From Prosthecobacter sp. (GTDB lineage Bacteria; Verrucomicrobiota; Verrucomicrobiia; Verrucomicrobiales; Verrucomicrobiaceae), in contig NZ_JAXMIH010000011.1 of assembly GCF_034366625.1 (NCBI RefSeq), positions 1-64,000 on the forward strand: a stretch of 64,000 nt of DNA. Reading direction: 5' to 3'. How positions within the stretch are numbered: the first letter of the stretch is position 1; the number at the start of each line of letters is the position of its first letter. The notes below the pieces were generated by a model that saw nothing but the letters and a program-made list of their open reading frames with translations, searched no databases and had not been told where the DNA came from. Both the position numbers and the translations under genes were made by a program. Below, piece by piece: positions 29,664-39,120 of the stretch.

Positions 29664-31433
29664 ATGTCCACCGTCGCCGTCCGTTCTGCCGCTCTGCCGC
29701 CGCCCATTCCCGGCCTGAACCGCCGCATCCGCCAGCCGAAGAAGAATATCCCGCAGACCAAGCCGGAACGTGATCAAGTCCTCGGCTGGGTGCGCGCGTA
29801 TGCGGAGGAGCAGAAACTCGTCCCGCCGGTGCCTCTGGCAGAGCTTCAGGAGCACACGGATAAAATCATGGCCATCTACGCCATCGACAAAATTCACCGC
29901 GATTACGTCGGCGTCCTGCTTGCCAATGAAACCTGGCGCGAGTCCCTCGCCACGGTGCCGTATGAAAAACGTTTGCTGCTGATGCCGAAGTGCCTCCGCG
30001 TCGAAAGCAAATGCCCCGCGCCTTTCGATGAATTTGGACTGCTCTGCAAACAGTGCGGCCTGTGCTCCATCCAGGACTTCCAAAACGAGGCCGAGAAGCT
30101 CGGTTACGCCGTTCTCGTCGCTGAAGGCAGCGCCATCGTCATGTCGCTCATCCAGACCGGCAAGATCGAGGCGATCGTTGGCATTTCGTGCCTGCCCGTG
30201 CTGGAGCGCACCTTTCCCTACATCGAAGCCGCCGCCATTCCCGCCGTCGCTGTGCCGCTGCTGCAAGACGACTGCATCGACACCCTTGTCGATATCGACT
30301 GGGTCTGGGATTACATCCATCTCACCAGCGATGACAAAACTCGCCGCCTAAACCTCAACGCGCTTCACGACGAAGTGAAGACTTGGTTCAGCCGCGAATC
30401 TCTTGATGCACTCATGGGACCGTCTCGTGGCCACAGCGACGACATCGCTCGCGACTGGCTCGCCCGTGCCGGCAAACGCTGGCGTCCCTTCCTCACCGTC
30501 GCCGCCTATCAGGCTCTGCGTGAAGACGCTGAAGGTCCGATCTCCGACACGGTTAAAAAAGCCGCCATCGCCGTTGAAATCTTCCACAAAGCCTCGCTCG
30601 TCCACGATGACATCGAAGATGGTGATGCCGAACGCTACGGCGAGACTACGCTGCACACCGAGCACGGCATCCCCGTCGCCTTGAACATCGGCGATCTGCT
30701 CATTGGCGAAGGCTATCGCCTTCTCGCCGACAACGACGCTGCCGCGCACATCCGCAGCGCCGCCATTCTCGTTGCCGCCGAAGGGCAGCGTGAGCTGTGC
30801 ATCGGCCAGGGGGCCGAATTGCTCTGGACGCGTCATCCCGTGGCTCTTAGCAGCACCCAGGTGCTCGAAATCTTCCGCAGTAAGACCGCGCCTGCCTTTG
30901 AAGTTGCTTTGAAAGTCGGTGCCGCCCTCGCAGGTCAGCTTGATGAGTGCGCCGACGTTCTCCACGCCTACAGCGAGAACCTCGGCATCGCTTATCAGAT
31001 CCGCGACGATCTCGACGATCTCGGTGAAGACTCCGCCGCTGGCAACGAATGGAACATGCGTCCCAGCATCGTCCTCTCCCTTCTGCGCGAGAAAGGCAAA
31101 GGCGAGGTCAAAGACCAGATGGAAGCCCTCTGGAACGGTGTCGCCGCCACCAAGCCCGACAACGCCACCATCCGCCAATGGGCGCTCGACAGCGGTGCGC
31201 ATGAAAAGGCGATGACCCTCCTCGAAAGCTACAAGGAAGCCGCCATCCGTTCCCTGCAGGAAGTCGAACTCCCCAACTTGAAAGGCCTTCTGCGACGCGT
31301 CATCGGCAAAATCTTCAACGAACTCGAAATCAAAGGCTGGTGCCGCGAATTCGAGCAGAAGAACCTCAATCCCGAACTCCGTGCCGAAGCCGCCAAAGCC
31401 GCCGAGCACCTCGTGCCGAACGTCGCGGCTTAA
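29664..31433 (+). CDS. DUF116 domain fused to a polyprenyl diphosphate synthase
   Basis: 589 residues. The N-terminal part has a Cys cluster (C110, C117, C128, C131, C134) and the segment AIVGISCLPVLERTFPY typical of DUF116. The C-terminal part is an isoprenyl diphosphate synthase with both Asp-rich motifs, DDIED at 315-319 and DDLDD at 448-452, plus the GKRWRPFL substrate motif near residue 270. These enzymes build geranylgeranyl or longer prenyl chains from IPP and an allylic primer. The Cys pattern suggests a metal or Fe-S site, role unknown. Product chain length cannot be judged securely. Confidence 0.85.
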   Translation: MSTVAVRSAALPPPIPGLNRRIRQPKKNIPQTKPERDQVLGWVRAYAEEQKLVPPVPLAELQEHTDKIMAIYAIDKIHRDYVGVLLANETWRESLATVPYEKRLLLMPKCLRVESKCPAPFDEFGLLCKQCGLCSIQDFQNEAEKLGYAVLVAEGSAIVMSLIQTGKIEAIVGISCLPVLERTFPYIEAAAIPAVAVPLLQDDCIDTLVDIDWVWDYIHLTSDDKTRRLNLNALHDEVKTWFSRESLDALMGPSRGHSDDIARDWLARAGKRWRPFLTVAAYQALREDAEGPISDTVKKAAIAVEIFHKASLVHDDIEDGDAERYGETTLHTEHGIPVALNIGDLLIGEGYRLLADNDAAAHIRSAAILVAAEGQRELCIGQGAELLWTRHPVALSSTQVLEIFRSKTAPAFEVALKVGAALAGQLDECADVLHAYSENLGIAYQIRDDLDDLGEDSAAGNEWNMRPSIVLSLLREKGKGEVKDQMEALWNGVAATKPDNATIRQWALDSGAHEKAMTLLESYKEAAIRSLQEVELPNLKGLLRRVIGKIFNELEIKGWCREFEQKNLNPELRAEAAKAAEHLVPNVAA

Positions 31434-31460
31434 AGTACGATGGGCACTCCTGCCCGTCTG
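31433..31460. repeat. Half-copy of the AAGTACGA palindromic repeat
   Basis: AAGTACGATGGGCACTCCTG followed by CCCGTCTG starts on the last base of the preceding stop codon. It matches the left arm of the complete element at 54094-54174 at most positions and forms its own hairpin (GGGCA-CTCC-TGCCC). A dispersed repeat used as a gene-end structure is likely. Confidence 0.65.
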
Positions 31461-31504
31461 CATCGGTGCTATTTCATCACGCTAGGCTTCGTTTGAAGCC
31501 AGCC

Positions 31505-32983
31505 ATGAAGTTGTTCTCATTCTGCACCGCATTCCTTTTTGTATACGCGTCGATTCACGCTGCCGACTCGCGTCCGAACATCTTGTTCATCGCCATTGAC
31601 GATCAAAACGACTGGATCGGCTGCATGGGCGGTCATCCACAGGTGAAAACGCCGTCGATTGATGCGCTGGCAAAGCGCGGCACGCTCTTCGCCAACGCCC
31701 ACTGCCAGGCCCCGCTCTGCAATCCCTCGCGCAGTTCATTGCTGACCGGTCTGCGTCCATCGACGACGGGCATTTGCGGGCTTTCGCCGGGAATTCGGGA
31801 GGTGGAGCAGACGAAGAGTCACATCACACTGCCACAGACCTTCACCAGCGCGGGTTACTTCACCTCCAGCAGCGGCAAAATCTACCACGACGGCTCGATG
31901 CGCGGCGGTGATCAGAAGGCCGAGTTCAACGAATACGGCAATCGCGGACCGATGCCGAAGCCGAAAAAGCCTATCGCCAATCTTCCGGGCTCAGATCGTC
32001 ATCCCGCGATGGATTGGGGCGTGTTCCCCGAAAAGGACGAGGACAACGCCGACTGGAAGATCGCCGACTCCGCTATCGACGCCCTGAAACGTGCGCCTGC
32101 CGACAAACCCTTCTTCATCGCCGCCGGATTCCGCCTGCCGCATGTGCCGTGCTTTGCTTCGCAGAAGTGGTTCGATCTTTATCCCGATGCCGATCTGAAA
32201 ATGCCGCCCGTCAAAGAAGACGACCGTGCAGACCTGCCGAAGTTCGCCGATTTCCTCCACTGGAAGCTGCCGGAGCCGCGTCTGAGCACGTTACGTGCGA
32301 TGGGAGAGTGGCGGCCACTTGTGCGTGCCTATTTGGCCTGCGTGAGTTTCATGGACAGCCAAGTGGGCCGCTTGATCGCTCAACTCGAAGCCAGCGGTCG
32401 TGCGGAAAACACCATCATCGTCCTCTGGGGTGATCACGGCTGGCATCTCGGCGAAAAACTCATGACGGGAAAAAACACGCTCTGGGACCGCAGCACCAGA
32501 GTGCCGCTCATCTTTGCTGGACCTGGTGTGAAGGCGGGTCAAGTCTGCAATCGCCCTGCTGAGCTTCTCGACATCTTCCCCACGCTCCTCGCACTCACGA
32601 AAATGCCTGCACGGAGCGATCTCGAAGGCCACAGCCTTGTCCCGCAACTTCAAGATGCCAGCGCACCGCGCGAATGGCCTGCCATTACCACGCACAACAA
32701 AGGCAACCACGGCATCCGCACCGAGGACTGGCGCTACATTCACTACGCCGACGGCAGCGAGGAGCTTTACGACATGAAAAACGATCCCAACGAGTGGACC
32801 AACCTCGCCAGCGATCCGAAACACGCGGCGAAGAAGACCGAACTCGCGAAATGGCTGCCCAAGATCGACAAAGACCCCGTTCCCGGCAGCAAGAGCCGTG
32901 TGCTGACCTACGATCCCGTCACGAAGGAGGCCGTGTGGGAAGACAAACCGATTGATAAGACCGCTCCGCTGCCTGAGCCGTAA
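31505..32983 (+). CDS. Secreted sulfatase (iduronate-2-sulfatase-like)
   Basis: The ATG at 31505 gives a signal peptide (MKLFSFCTAFLFVYASIHA) and 492 residues; a longer upstream frame overlaps the preceding gene and is rejected. The sulfatase signature C-x-P-S-R is at 72-76 (LCNPSRSSLLTG), where Cys72 is converted to formylglycine by an anaerobic or FGE-type maturase not seen in this window. Metal ligands D32 and D33 (IAIDDQND) and the later WGDHGWHLGEK segment are present. The C-terminus has the YDPVTKE tail of iduronate-type enzymes. Likely removes sulfate from algal or host polysaccharides, in line with the organism's type. Confidence 0.9.
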   Translation: MKLFSFCTAFLFVYASIHAADSRPNILFIAIDDQNDWIGCMGGHPQVKTPSIDALAKRGTLFANAHCQAPLCNPSRSSLLTGLRPSTTGICGLSPGIREVEQTKSHITLPQTFTSAGYFTSSSGKIYHDGSMRGGDQKAEFNEYGNRGPMPKPKKPIANLPGSDRHPAMDWGVFPEKDEDNADWKIADSAIDALKRAPADKPFFIAAGFRLPHVPCFASQKWFDLYPDADLKMPPVKEDDRADLPKFADFLHWKLPEPRLSTLRAMGEWRPLVRAYLACVSFMDSQVGRLIAQLEASGRAENTIIVLWGDHGWHLGEKLMTGKNTLWDRSTRVPLIFAGPGVKAGQVCNRPAELLDIFPTLLALTKMPARSDLEGHSLVPQLQDASAPREWPAITTHNKGNHGIRTEDWRYIHYADGSEELYDMKNDPNEWTNLASDPKHAAKKTELAKWLPKIDKDPVPGSKSRVLTYDPVTKEAVWEDKPIDKTAPLPEP

Positions 32984-32995
32984 GGCGTGTCTTCC

Positions 32996-34078
32996 ATGAT
33001 CAAATCCTGGCGCTTCGGCCTCGGCTTCCTCGCGTTTGTCGTCGCGGGATCGTTGCTGCTGCTCGCTTGGTTGCGGCAGCGGGAACGTGAGGAGTCAAAT
33101 CGCCTGTTTCACGCGCTGGTGCAGGCGGATGCCGAGTTTGTGCGGCGGATGAATCTGCCGCGAAGTGAAAAGCTCGCCGGTGATTTGGAGCAATTGTTGG
33201 GCATGCGGATCAAGTTCAGTGATATGGGCAAAGGCGTGACGAAGGACGATGACACACTCGTTGTGCGCCTCGATGACAAGAACGATATGATTTTCACGCG
33301 CAAGCCCGTCGCTTCACAGCTTTCTCTGCGCGATCCCGCCACGCGGAATGCCTTCATCGCCTTCTGGCTCGTTTCCGGCATTGTGGGATGGCTGCTCGCA
33401 CGTGAACGGCTCAAGCGCGCGCAGTCGGAGCGCCTGGCGATGCTGGGTCGTGTGGCGACGAGTCTGGCGCATGACATCAAGAATCCGCTCGCCTCGATCC
33501 AACTGCATGCGCAGTTGATGACGCCAAGCGATGGAGAGGACGCGAAGGCGCTGAAGATGATCGAATCCGAGTCGGAAGTGATCGCCGGGTTGGTGAATCA
33601 GTGGTTGCATCTTGCCAATCCGCTGCCACCGAAGCTGGTGAAGCTTGATGTGGCAGAGTGCATTGTTGCCGTGACTCGAAATCTGCAAGCGCAAGCGCAG
33701 CATGCCGCTGTGGACATTGAAAACGGTCTCACCAGCCCGATTTGGGTCATGGGTGATGCGCAGCGGCTTTCACAGGCGTTTCGAAACTTCCTCGTGAATG
33801 GCATTCAGGCGATGCCGCGAGGTGGAAAACTGCGAATCAGCGCCGAAAGGCATGAAAACATGATTTCCCTACGCTTTGCCGACTCCGGCCCCGGTTTCTC
33901 CGAATCGGCGCTCGCACGCGGCACCGAGTTGTTCTTCACGGAAAAGGAAGGCGGCATGGGGGTGGGCCTGAACATCGTCGCCAGCATCGTGGAGGCGCAT
34001 GGTGGACGGCTTGAATTGCAGAATGACCCCAAGGGTGGCGCGGTTATCATCGTGTCGCTTCCTTCACTCGCCGCATGA
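32996..34078 (+). CDS. Sensor histidine kinase
   Basis: Starting at ATG 32996 with AGG about ten bases upstream, the product is 360 residues (a GTG at 32987 is possible). Two membrane helices (about 7-24 and 120-140) bracket a periplasmic sensor part of about 95 residues with no recognised fold. HisKA follows with H-box SLAHDIKNPLAS, then the N box FRNFLVNGIQAM, G1 FADSGPGFS and G2 GGMGVGLNIV of the HATPase domain. It would autophosphorylate on the H-box His and pass phosphate to the regulator encoded by the overlapping next gene (ATGA overlap at 34075). Confidence 0.9.
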   Translation: MIKSWRFGLGFLAFVVAGSLLLLAWLRQREREESNRLFHALVQADAEFVRRMNLPRSEKLAGDLEQLLGMRIKFSDMGKGVTKDDDTLVVRLDDKNDMIFTRKPVASQLSLRDPATRNAFIAFWLVSGIVGWLLARERLKRAQSERLAMLGRVATSLAHDIKNPLASIQLHAQLMTPSDGEDAKALKMIESESEVIAGLVNQWLHLANPLPPKLVKLDVAECIVAVTRNLQAQAQHAAVDIENGLTSPIWVMGDAQRLSQAFRNFLVNGIQAMPRGGKLRISAERHENMISLRFADSGPGFSESALARGTELFFTEKEGGMGVGLNIVASIVEAHGGRLELQNDPKGGAVIIVSLPSLAA

Positions 34079-35313
34079 ACGCCAGCATCCTTATCATCGA
34101 AGACGAATACGCTCTGGCCGCCGCTCTTTCGACCGTGGTGCGGCGTCTCGATGCCACACCAGTCGTCGCGGCCAGTGGACAGGGTGGAATCGACAAACTA
34201 GGCACGCAAAACTTCGCGCTCATCATTCTCGATGTCGGATTGCCGGACATGAGCGGGCTGAAGGTATTGGAGAAGATCCAAACGCTGCCGAAACCGCCGC
34301 CCGTGCTCGTTGTCACCGCGCATGGCACGCTCGACACCGCGCTGGAGGCACAGCGGCTCGGCGCACGCGAGTATTTCCTCAAACCACTGAATCTCGTCGA
34401 TCTTCAGCGCACCATTCGCGAGATCTTTACACCTGCGAAGATGGAAGCGCCCGTGCAGACGATCATGATCGGCAGCAGCGAGCCGATGCAGCGTGCGTTT
34501 GCCATCATTGCGCAGGCGTGCGGCAATGACGCGCCGGTTTTGCTTCTGGGACCGCCCGGCAGCGGCAAAAGCATCGCCGCCGAGGTGATTCACCGGCACA
34601 GCGCGCGCGCGGGTGAGCCGCTGGTCGTGTTTCGCGCCGATGAATGGCCAGCAGATCGCGTGGAGGCTGCTTTGGATGACGCCATCGCGAAAGCGGGCAA
34701 CGGAGTGTTGTTTTTGGACGAGATAAGCGTGTGGTCAAAGCCACTTCAGGCCGCGCTGATGCATCGTGTTGGTGATTTGAAGGCACGGCTTTTCAGTGCA
34801 TCGAGCCGCGAGATGTCCGCCGTGCGCGAAGATTTGTTTTACGCGCTGGCGGTACTGCAAGTGACACTGCCACCGCTGACGGAGCGCACAGGCGACATTC
34901 CAGCGCTGGCGGCATCCTTCCTCGGTGAGCGCTTGCTTTCTGCCGAAGCGCTGGCCGCGCTCAAGGCCTACGCATGGCCGGGCAATGTGCGTGAATTGAA
35001 GGCTGCCATGACCCACGCCGCCGCCGTGTGTGGTGGCAGCACCATTTTGCCGCATCATCTGCCTGCGAATCTGGTGAAGGCAGAGGACGCGAATCATCTC
35101 GAAGACACGATGAAGCGCAGCCTTGCCGCATGGCTCGACCAGCGCACCACCGGCCCGGATGAAACGATGCCCGCGTATGATGACCTGCTCGAAACGGTGG
35201 AGACGTCGATGCTGGAGACGCTCATGAAGCGTTTCGATGGCAAACCGACGCGACTGGCCGCTGCATTGAAGATGAACCGAGCGACGCTGAGGCGGAAGCT
35301 GCGCGAGGAATGA
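34075..35313 (+). CDS. NtrC-like response regulator lacking the GAFTGA motif
   Basis: 412 residues: receiver domain with acidic pair E9/D10 and phosphoacceptor D53 (LIILDVGLPDMSG), AAA+ domain with Walker A GPPGSGKS and Walker B GVLFLDEI, then a Fis-type helix-turn-helix at the C-terminus (TRLAAALKMNRATLRRKLRE). The loop between the Walker motifs is short: after RAGEPLVVFRADEW there is no GAFTGA-type segment, which is what contacts sigma-54. It may therefore act without sigma-54, as some NtrC relatives do. Translation is coupled to the sensor kinase upstream, so the two form a pair. Targets are unknown. Confidence 0.88.
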   Translation: MNASILIIEDEYALAAALSTVVRRLDATPVVAASGQGGIDKLGTQNFALIILDVGLPDMSGLKVLEKIQTLPKPPPVLVVTAHGTLDTALEAQRLGAREYFLKPLNLVDLQRTIREIFTPAKMEAPVQTIMIGSSEPMQRAFAIIAQACGNDAPVLLLGPPGSGKSIAAEVIHRHSARAGEPLVVFRADEWPADRVEAALDDAIAKAGNGVLFLDEISVWSKPLQAALMHRVGDLKARLFSASSREMSAVREDLFYALAVLQVTLPPLTERTGDIPALAASFLGERLLSAEALAALKAYAWPGNVRELKAAMTHAAAVCGGSTILPHHLPANLVKAEDANHLEDTMKRSLAAWLDQRTTGPDETMPAYDDLLETVETSMLETLMKRFDGKPTRLAAALKMNRATLRRKLREE

Positions 35314-35337
35314 TCCTGGAAGGATCAAAGATGGTAG

Positions 35338-35358
35338 CCAGGGGTCAAAGACCCCTGG
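35338..35358. terminator. Hairpin (9-bp arms) between convergent genes
   Basis: CCAGGGGTC-AAA-GACCCCTGG 25 bp after the response regulator stop. It is not followed by a clear T-run on the plus strand. More palindromic-looking sequence follows (GGCGCTCGCTGCGCGAGC at about 35494-35511) up to the end of the converging ggt gene, so the gap holds repeats rather than a coding gene. Confidence 0.45.
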
Positions 35359-35547
35359 TATGGGTTTTGAACGCCACATTCACCGAAGATGCATGCCGAA
35401 GGTATGCGAGAAGGGATCGAAGGTATGACGTGCGCTTCTTGCATCCCTCTGGGATGCGGCCTTGAGATAGCTGAGGCTTGTTCGAAATCCAGGAGTGGCG
35501 CTCGCTGCGCGAGCTTACCCCTGGCTAATTTCTTTGATCCCTCGGGA

Positions 35548-37209
35548 TCATTTGCCGTCGGCCTTGCCGGGCACACGCGGATCATGCGCAGGGAAGAAGA
35601 GCTTCTTCTCCTGATCGAAGAAGATGGCCTGGCAGGCGCCGAAGGTGGTTGTCTCGGCGAGTTTGTGGCCGAGGGCCTTCACACGGCTAAGCGTGCCCTC
35701 GCCAAAGGCTTTTTCTATTTTGAGTTCGTCCGGGTTCCACTGGTGGTGGAAGCGGGGTTCGGCAAGGGCGGCGGCAGGGAGCATGTCGTCGTCGATGATG
35801 TTGCTGATCAACAGGAGCGCTTGGGTGATGATGGTGGGACCGCCGGCAGCGCCGGTGACGATGAAGGGTTTGCCGTTTTTGAGCACAATCGTGGGACTCA
35901 TGCTGGAAAGCGGACGCTTGCCGGGAGCGACGGCGTTGGCTTCGGCACCGACGAGTTTGAAGGCGTTGGGGATGCCGGGTTGCACGGCAAAGTCATCCAT
36001 TTCATTGTTGAGCAGGACACCGGTGCCGGGGATGACAACCTTGCTGCCGAAACCGGTGTTGATGGTTTGATTGAGAGCCACCCAATTGCCCTCAGCATCG
36101 GCGGTGCAGAGGAAGGTGGTGTGCTTGCCGAAGACATCGCCTTCCCAATGCGGTGGCATGTTGTGCGAAGGCACGGCGGAGGCGTGATCGAGGTCGATTT
36201 TCTTGGCGAGTTCGGCGGCGTAGTCAGGCGAGACCAGGCCTCGCGGGACTTTGGCGAAATCGGGATCGCCGAGCCAGTGAGCGCGATCGGCGAAGGCGAG
36301 TTTCATGGCCTCGGTGATGACGTGAATGCGGCTGCTGGCGCGGAAATGGCGGATGGGGAAGTGTTCGAGGACGTTCAGGATCTGCGCGACATGGACGCCA
36401 CCGGAACTGGGCGGCGGCATGGTGATGAGGTCGTAACCACGATACTTCGAGCGGATCGCCTCGCGCTCGGGTGCTTTGTAGTTCGCGTAATCGACGGCGG
36501 TGGTGATCCCGCCGTTCGCCTTCATCCATTCCTCGGTTTTTGTTGCGAATTCGCCTTCATAAAACCAAGCGATACCTTTTTCAGCCACGGCACGGTAAGT
36601 GGCGGCGAGGTCGGTTTGGACGAGCGTCTGGCCTTTTTCGAGCGGTTTGCCGTCTTTGAGGAAAATGGCCGCAGAAGCGGGGAATTTCGCGAGTTTGGCA
36701 GCCGTGGCGGCGAGCTTGCGGGCATAGACTTCGTCGAGGGGGAAGCCTTTTTCGGCGATGTCGGCGGCGGGAAGCAGGACATCGGCGAGTTTGAGCTTGC
36801 CGTGCTTCGTTTGGGCAGCGGCACAGGCTTTGAGGTAGCCAGGCACCCCGGAGGCGAGCGCACCGGTCTTGCTGGCCTCGTCGTCGAGCTTGCCGTTGAT
36901 GACATACATGTCGCGAGAAGCCTTGGCGGGGGCCATTTCTCGGCCGTCGATGCAGGTGACGGTGCCGTCAGCGGCATGGATGACGAAGAAACAACCGCCG
37001 CCGATGCCGGAGTTGTGTCCATCGACGACTCCGAGCGTCAAACCGGCTGCGATAGCCGCGTCGATGGCGTTGCCGCCTTTTTCAAAGGCCTGCATGCCTG
37101 CCTGCGTGGCGAGCGGATGTACAGTGGCGATGGCGTGCTTCGGAAATGAGGCGTCTGCGGCGTGCAGGAGACCGGTGGCGAGGACGAGCAGTGCGGAGAA
37201 CGCTTTCAT
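35548..37209 (-). CDS. ggt: Gamma-glutamyltransferase, exported
   Basis: 553 residues with signal peptide MKAFSALLVLATGLLHA. The chain follows the GGT plan: ATVHPLATQAGMQAFEKGGNAIDAAIAAGL at the front, IDGREMAPAKA, and the autoprocessing site around KHTTFLCTADAEGNWVALNQT, where the Thr before FLC becomes the new N-terminus of the small subunit. GTGVLLNNEMDDF and PLSSMSPTIVLKNGKP follow. The enzyme moves or hydrolyses gamma-glutamyl groups of glutathione and related compounds in the periplasm. Monocistronic on the minus strand. Confidence 0.92.
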   Translation of the reverse strand: MKAFSALLVLATGLLHAADASFPKHAIATVHPLATQAGMQAFEKGGNAIDAAIAAGLTLGVVDGHNSGIGGGCFFVIHAADGTVTCIDGREMAPAKASRDMYVINGKLDDEASKTGALASGVPGYLKACAAAQTKHGKLKLADVLLPAADIAEKGFPLDEVYARKLAATAAKLAKFPASAAIFLKDGKPLEKGQTLVQTDLAATYRAVAEKGIAWFYEGEFATKTEEWMKANGGITTAVDYANYKAPEREAIRSKYRGYDLITMPPPSSGGVHVAQILNVLEHFPIRHFRASSRIHVITEAMKLAFADRAHWLGDPDFAKVPRGLVSPDYAAELAKKIDLDHASAVPSHNMPPHWEGDVFGKHTTFLCTADAEGNWVALNQTINTGFGSKVVIPGTGVLLNNEMDDFAVQPGIPNAFKLVGAEANAVAPGKRPLSSMSPTIVLKNGKPFIVTGAAGGPTIITQALLLISNIIDDDMLPAAALAEPRFHHQWNPDELKIEKAFGEGTLSRVKALGHKLAETTTFGACQAIFFDQEKKLFFPAHDPRVPGKADGK

Positions 37210-37283
37210 GCCACGAGGCTAGCGATGGGCCTCAATGCCGTCGATGAAAAAAGCCTCGCCAAAATCAGCGAGCCGCACCAAAA

Positions 37284-37517
37284 CTACTCGGATCGCTTCC
37301 AACTCAGCCAAGCCCGGCGGTAGGTGAAGGCCATCGCCATGATCCCGGCAAACAAGAGCAGGGCGCGGCTGGGTTCTGGCACCGTTTGAACCAAGCTGGA
37401 AGCGTTTTCAGGCAGGGTGAATGACAACGTTGCAGCCATGTCCGGCTCGGCGGCACCGACCGCAATAACGGCGGTGATGCTGCAAACGAGCCAGTAGGTG
37501 ATGGAGCGCAAAGTCAC
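37284..37517 (-). CDS. Miniprotein with signal peptide and PEP-CTERM-like tail
   Basis: From a GTG at 37517 this encodes 77 residues: a hydrophobic N-terminus (YWLVCSITAVIAVGAAEP), about 25 residues of Ala/Ser-rich body, then VPEPSRALLLFAGIMAMAFTYRRAW. That end has the VPEP motif, membrane helix and basic tail of the PEP-CTERM sorting signal recognised by exosortase. The same frame stays open upstream to 37988, but that part overlaps homoserine dehydrogenase and is rejected. The start is uncertain. Very short for this class, so it might be a fragment of a longer protein. Confidence 0.5.
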   Translation of the reverse strand: MTLRSITYWLVCSITAVIAVGAAEPDMAATLSFTLPENASSLVQTVPEPSRALLLFAGIMAMAFTYRRAWLSWKRSE

Positions 37518-37722
37518 TGAATTAAATATATCTTTAGCCGATGAGGCCGGGGCAGGACAAGACTTTTTTGGCAACGAGATTGACGCAAGCTGTTCATTTT
37601 CAGAGCCTCGCCCGGATGAGCTTAGGAGATTGACCGGGGTGTTGGACGGCTGCCTTCCTGCTTGCGAGATCACCGCGCCTCCGCCATGACTACGGCCCCT
37701 CAACCCCGGCAACTCATCCATC

Positions 37723-39045
37723 ATGTCCATCGTCAGTTCTGCGCGTGTCATCAACATAGGCTTGGCCGGTTTAGGCAACGTCGGGGCGGGAGTGTTCAAG
37801 AATCTCCTGGCCAATCGCTCCCTCATCAGCCAGCGCACCGGTGCTGACCTGCATATCACGCGGGTGGCGGTGCGTGACCTGACACGCGCTCGCGATGTGG
37901 CGGTGCCTGCGGAACTGCTGACGACGGACTGGCGCGAACTGGTCAATGACCCGGCCATTCCGGTGATCGTCGAGCTGATCGGCGGCACGACGACGGCCTA
38001 TGAAATGGTCGCCGCAGCGCTCCGGGCCAAAAAAATCGTCGTCACCGGCAACAAGGCGCTGTTGGCGGAGCGTGGGAAGGAATTGTTCGCCCTCGCCGAG
38101 GAATGCGGCGTGCCGATCTATTTCGAGGCGGCGGTGGCGGGCGGAATTCCGATCATCCAGGTGCTGCAGGAGGGCTTGGTGGGCAACCACATCCGCTCCA
38201 TACACGGGATCATCAACGGTACCTGCAATTACATCCTCACCCGCATGTCACAGGCCGGTTTGAGCTATGCGGATGCCTTGCGAGAGGCCCAGGAAAAAGG
38301 CTACGCGGAGGCCGACCCGACGCTCGACGTCAGCGGCTGGGACGCGGCGCACAAGGCGATCATTCTGGCGTCTCTGAGCTACGGCTTCTGGATTCCGCAG
38401 GACAAGGTGCATGTGGAAGGTGTGGATCGTGTGAACATCACCGACTTCAAGTTTGCGGCCCGACTCGGCTACACGATCAAGCTGCTTTCTGTGATCCGTG
38501 CGGATGAAAACGGCCTCGTCGAAGTGCGCACGCAACCGACGCTGGTGCCGCTGTCGCATGTGCTGGCGAGCGTGAGCGGTGCGTTCAATGCGGTGCTGGT
38601 GAATGGAGACATCGTGGGAGAAACGCTGTTCTACGGGCGTGGTGCCGGCCAGGATCCGACGAGCAGCAGCGTGATCAGCGACCTATGTGAGGCTGCCGCA
38701 GTGCTGATGCACGGGGCGCGTCACAGCGGTTTTGTACCGCATGGCCTCTACGGCAAATCAAAGCCCATTGATGATACGGTGTCGCGCTACTATCTGCGGC
38801 TGACCGTGGATGACGTTCCAGGCGTGCTCGCCCAAGTCGCCACCGTGCTTGGTGAGCGTGGCATTGGCATTTCCTCGATGATCCAGCCGGAAGATCTCGA
38901 AGACACCAGCGGCGAGACCTCGCTGGTGCTGATGATCCACGACGCACGCCTCGGCGACATGAAGACTGCACTGGCCGCCATCCAGCAACTGCCCTGCGTC
39001 CGAGGCGAGCCGGGCTGGATGCGCGTGGAGACGTTGCAAGGCTAG
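37723..39045 (+). CDS. hom: Homoserine dehydrogenase with C-terminal ACT domain
   Basis: 440 residues. The NAD(P)-binding fold is at the front (INIGLAGLGNVGAGVFKNLL), followed by AVAGGIPIIQVLQEGL and the signature GIINGTCNYILTRM and ADPTLDVSGWDAAHK. The C-terminal quarter is an ACT regulatory domain (YYLRLTVDDVPGVLAQVATV). It reduces aspartate semialdehyde to homoserine for threonine and methionine synthesis, and the ACT domain usually brings feedback by threonine. The start 37723 follows a 205-bp gap with no coding potential. Nearest same-strand gene is lpxD, an unrelated pathway. Confidence 0.93.
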   Translation: MSIVSSARVINIGLAGLGNVGAGVFKNLLANRSLISQRTGADLHITRVAVRDLTRARDVAVPAELLTTDWRELVNDPAIPVIVELIGGTTTAYEMVAAALRAKKIVVTGNKALLAERGKELFALAEECGVPIYFEAAVAGGIPIIQVLQEGLVGNHIRSIHGIINGTCNYILTRMSQAGLSYADALREAQEKGYAEADPTLDVSGWDAAHKAIILASLSYGFWIPQDKVHVEGVDRVNITDFKFAARLGYTIKLLSVIRADENGLVEVRTQPTLVPLSHVLASVSGAFNAVLVNGDIVGETLFYGRGAGQDPTSSSVISDLCEAAAVLMHGARHSGFVPHGLYGKSKPIDDTVSRYYLRLTVDDVPGVLAQVATVLGERGIGISSMIQPEDLEDTSGETSLVLMIHDARLGDMKTALAAIQQLPCVRGEPGWMRVETLQG

Positions 39046-39120
39046 CCACCCTTTGTGGCAAACATTACTTCGAGCAAAAATGAAATGGCAGGCATCTCGA
39101 AAGATGAGATCATGCGAGCC

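Noticed and set aside
35389-37149. 586-residue plus-strand frame opposite ggt
   Set aside because: The minus strand carries a textbook gamma-glutamyltransferase; the plus frame is Gly/Glu/Val-rich with no motif.
37518-37988. Upstream extension of the PEP-CTERM-like gene
   Set aside because: It runs antisense into homoserine dehydrogenase and reads as Arg/Ser-rich shadow sequence.
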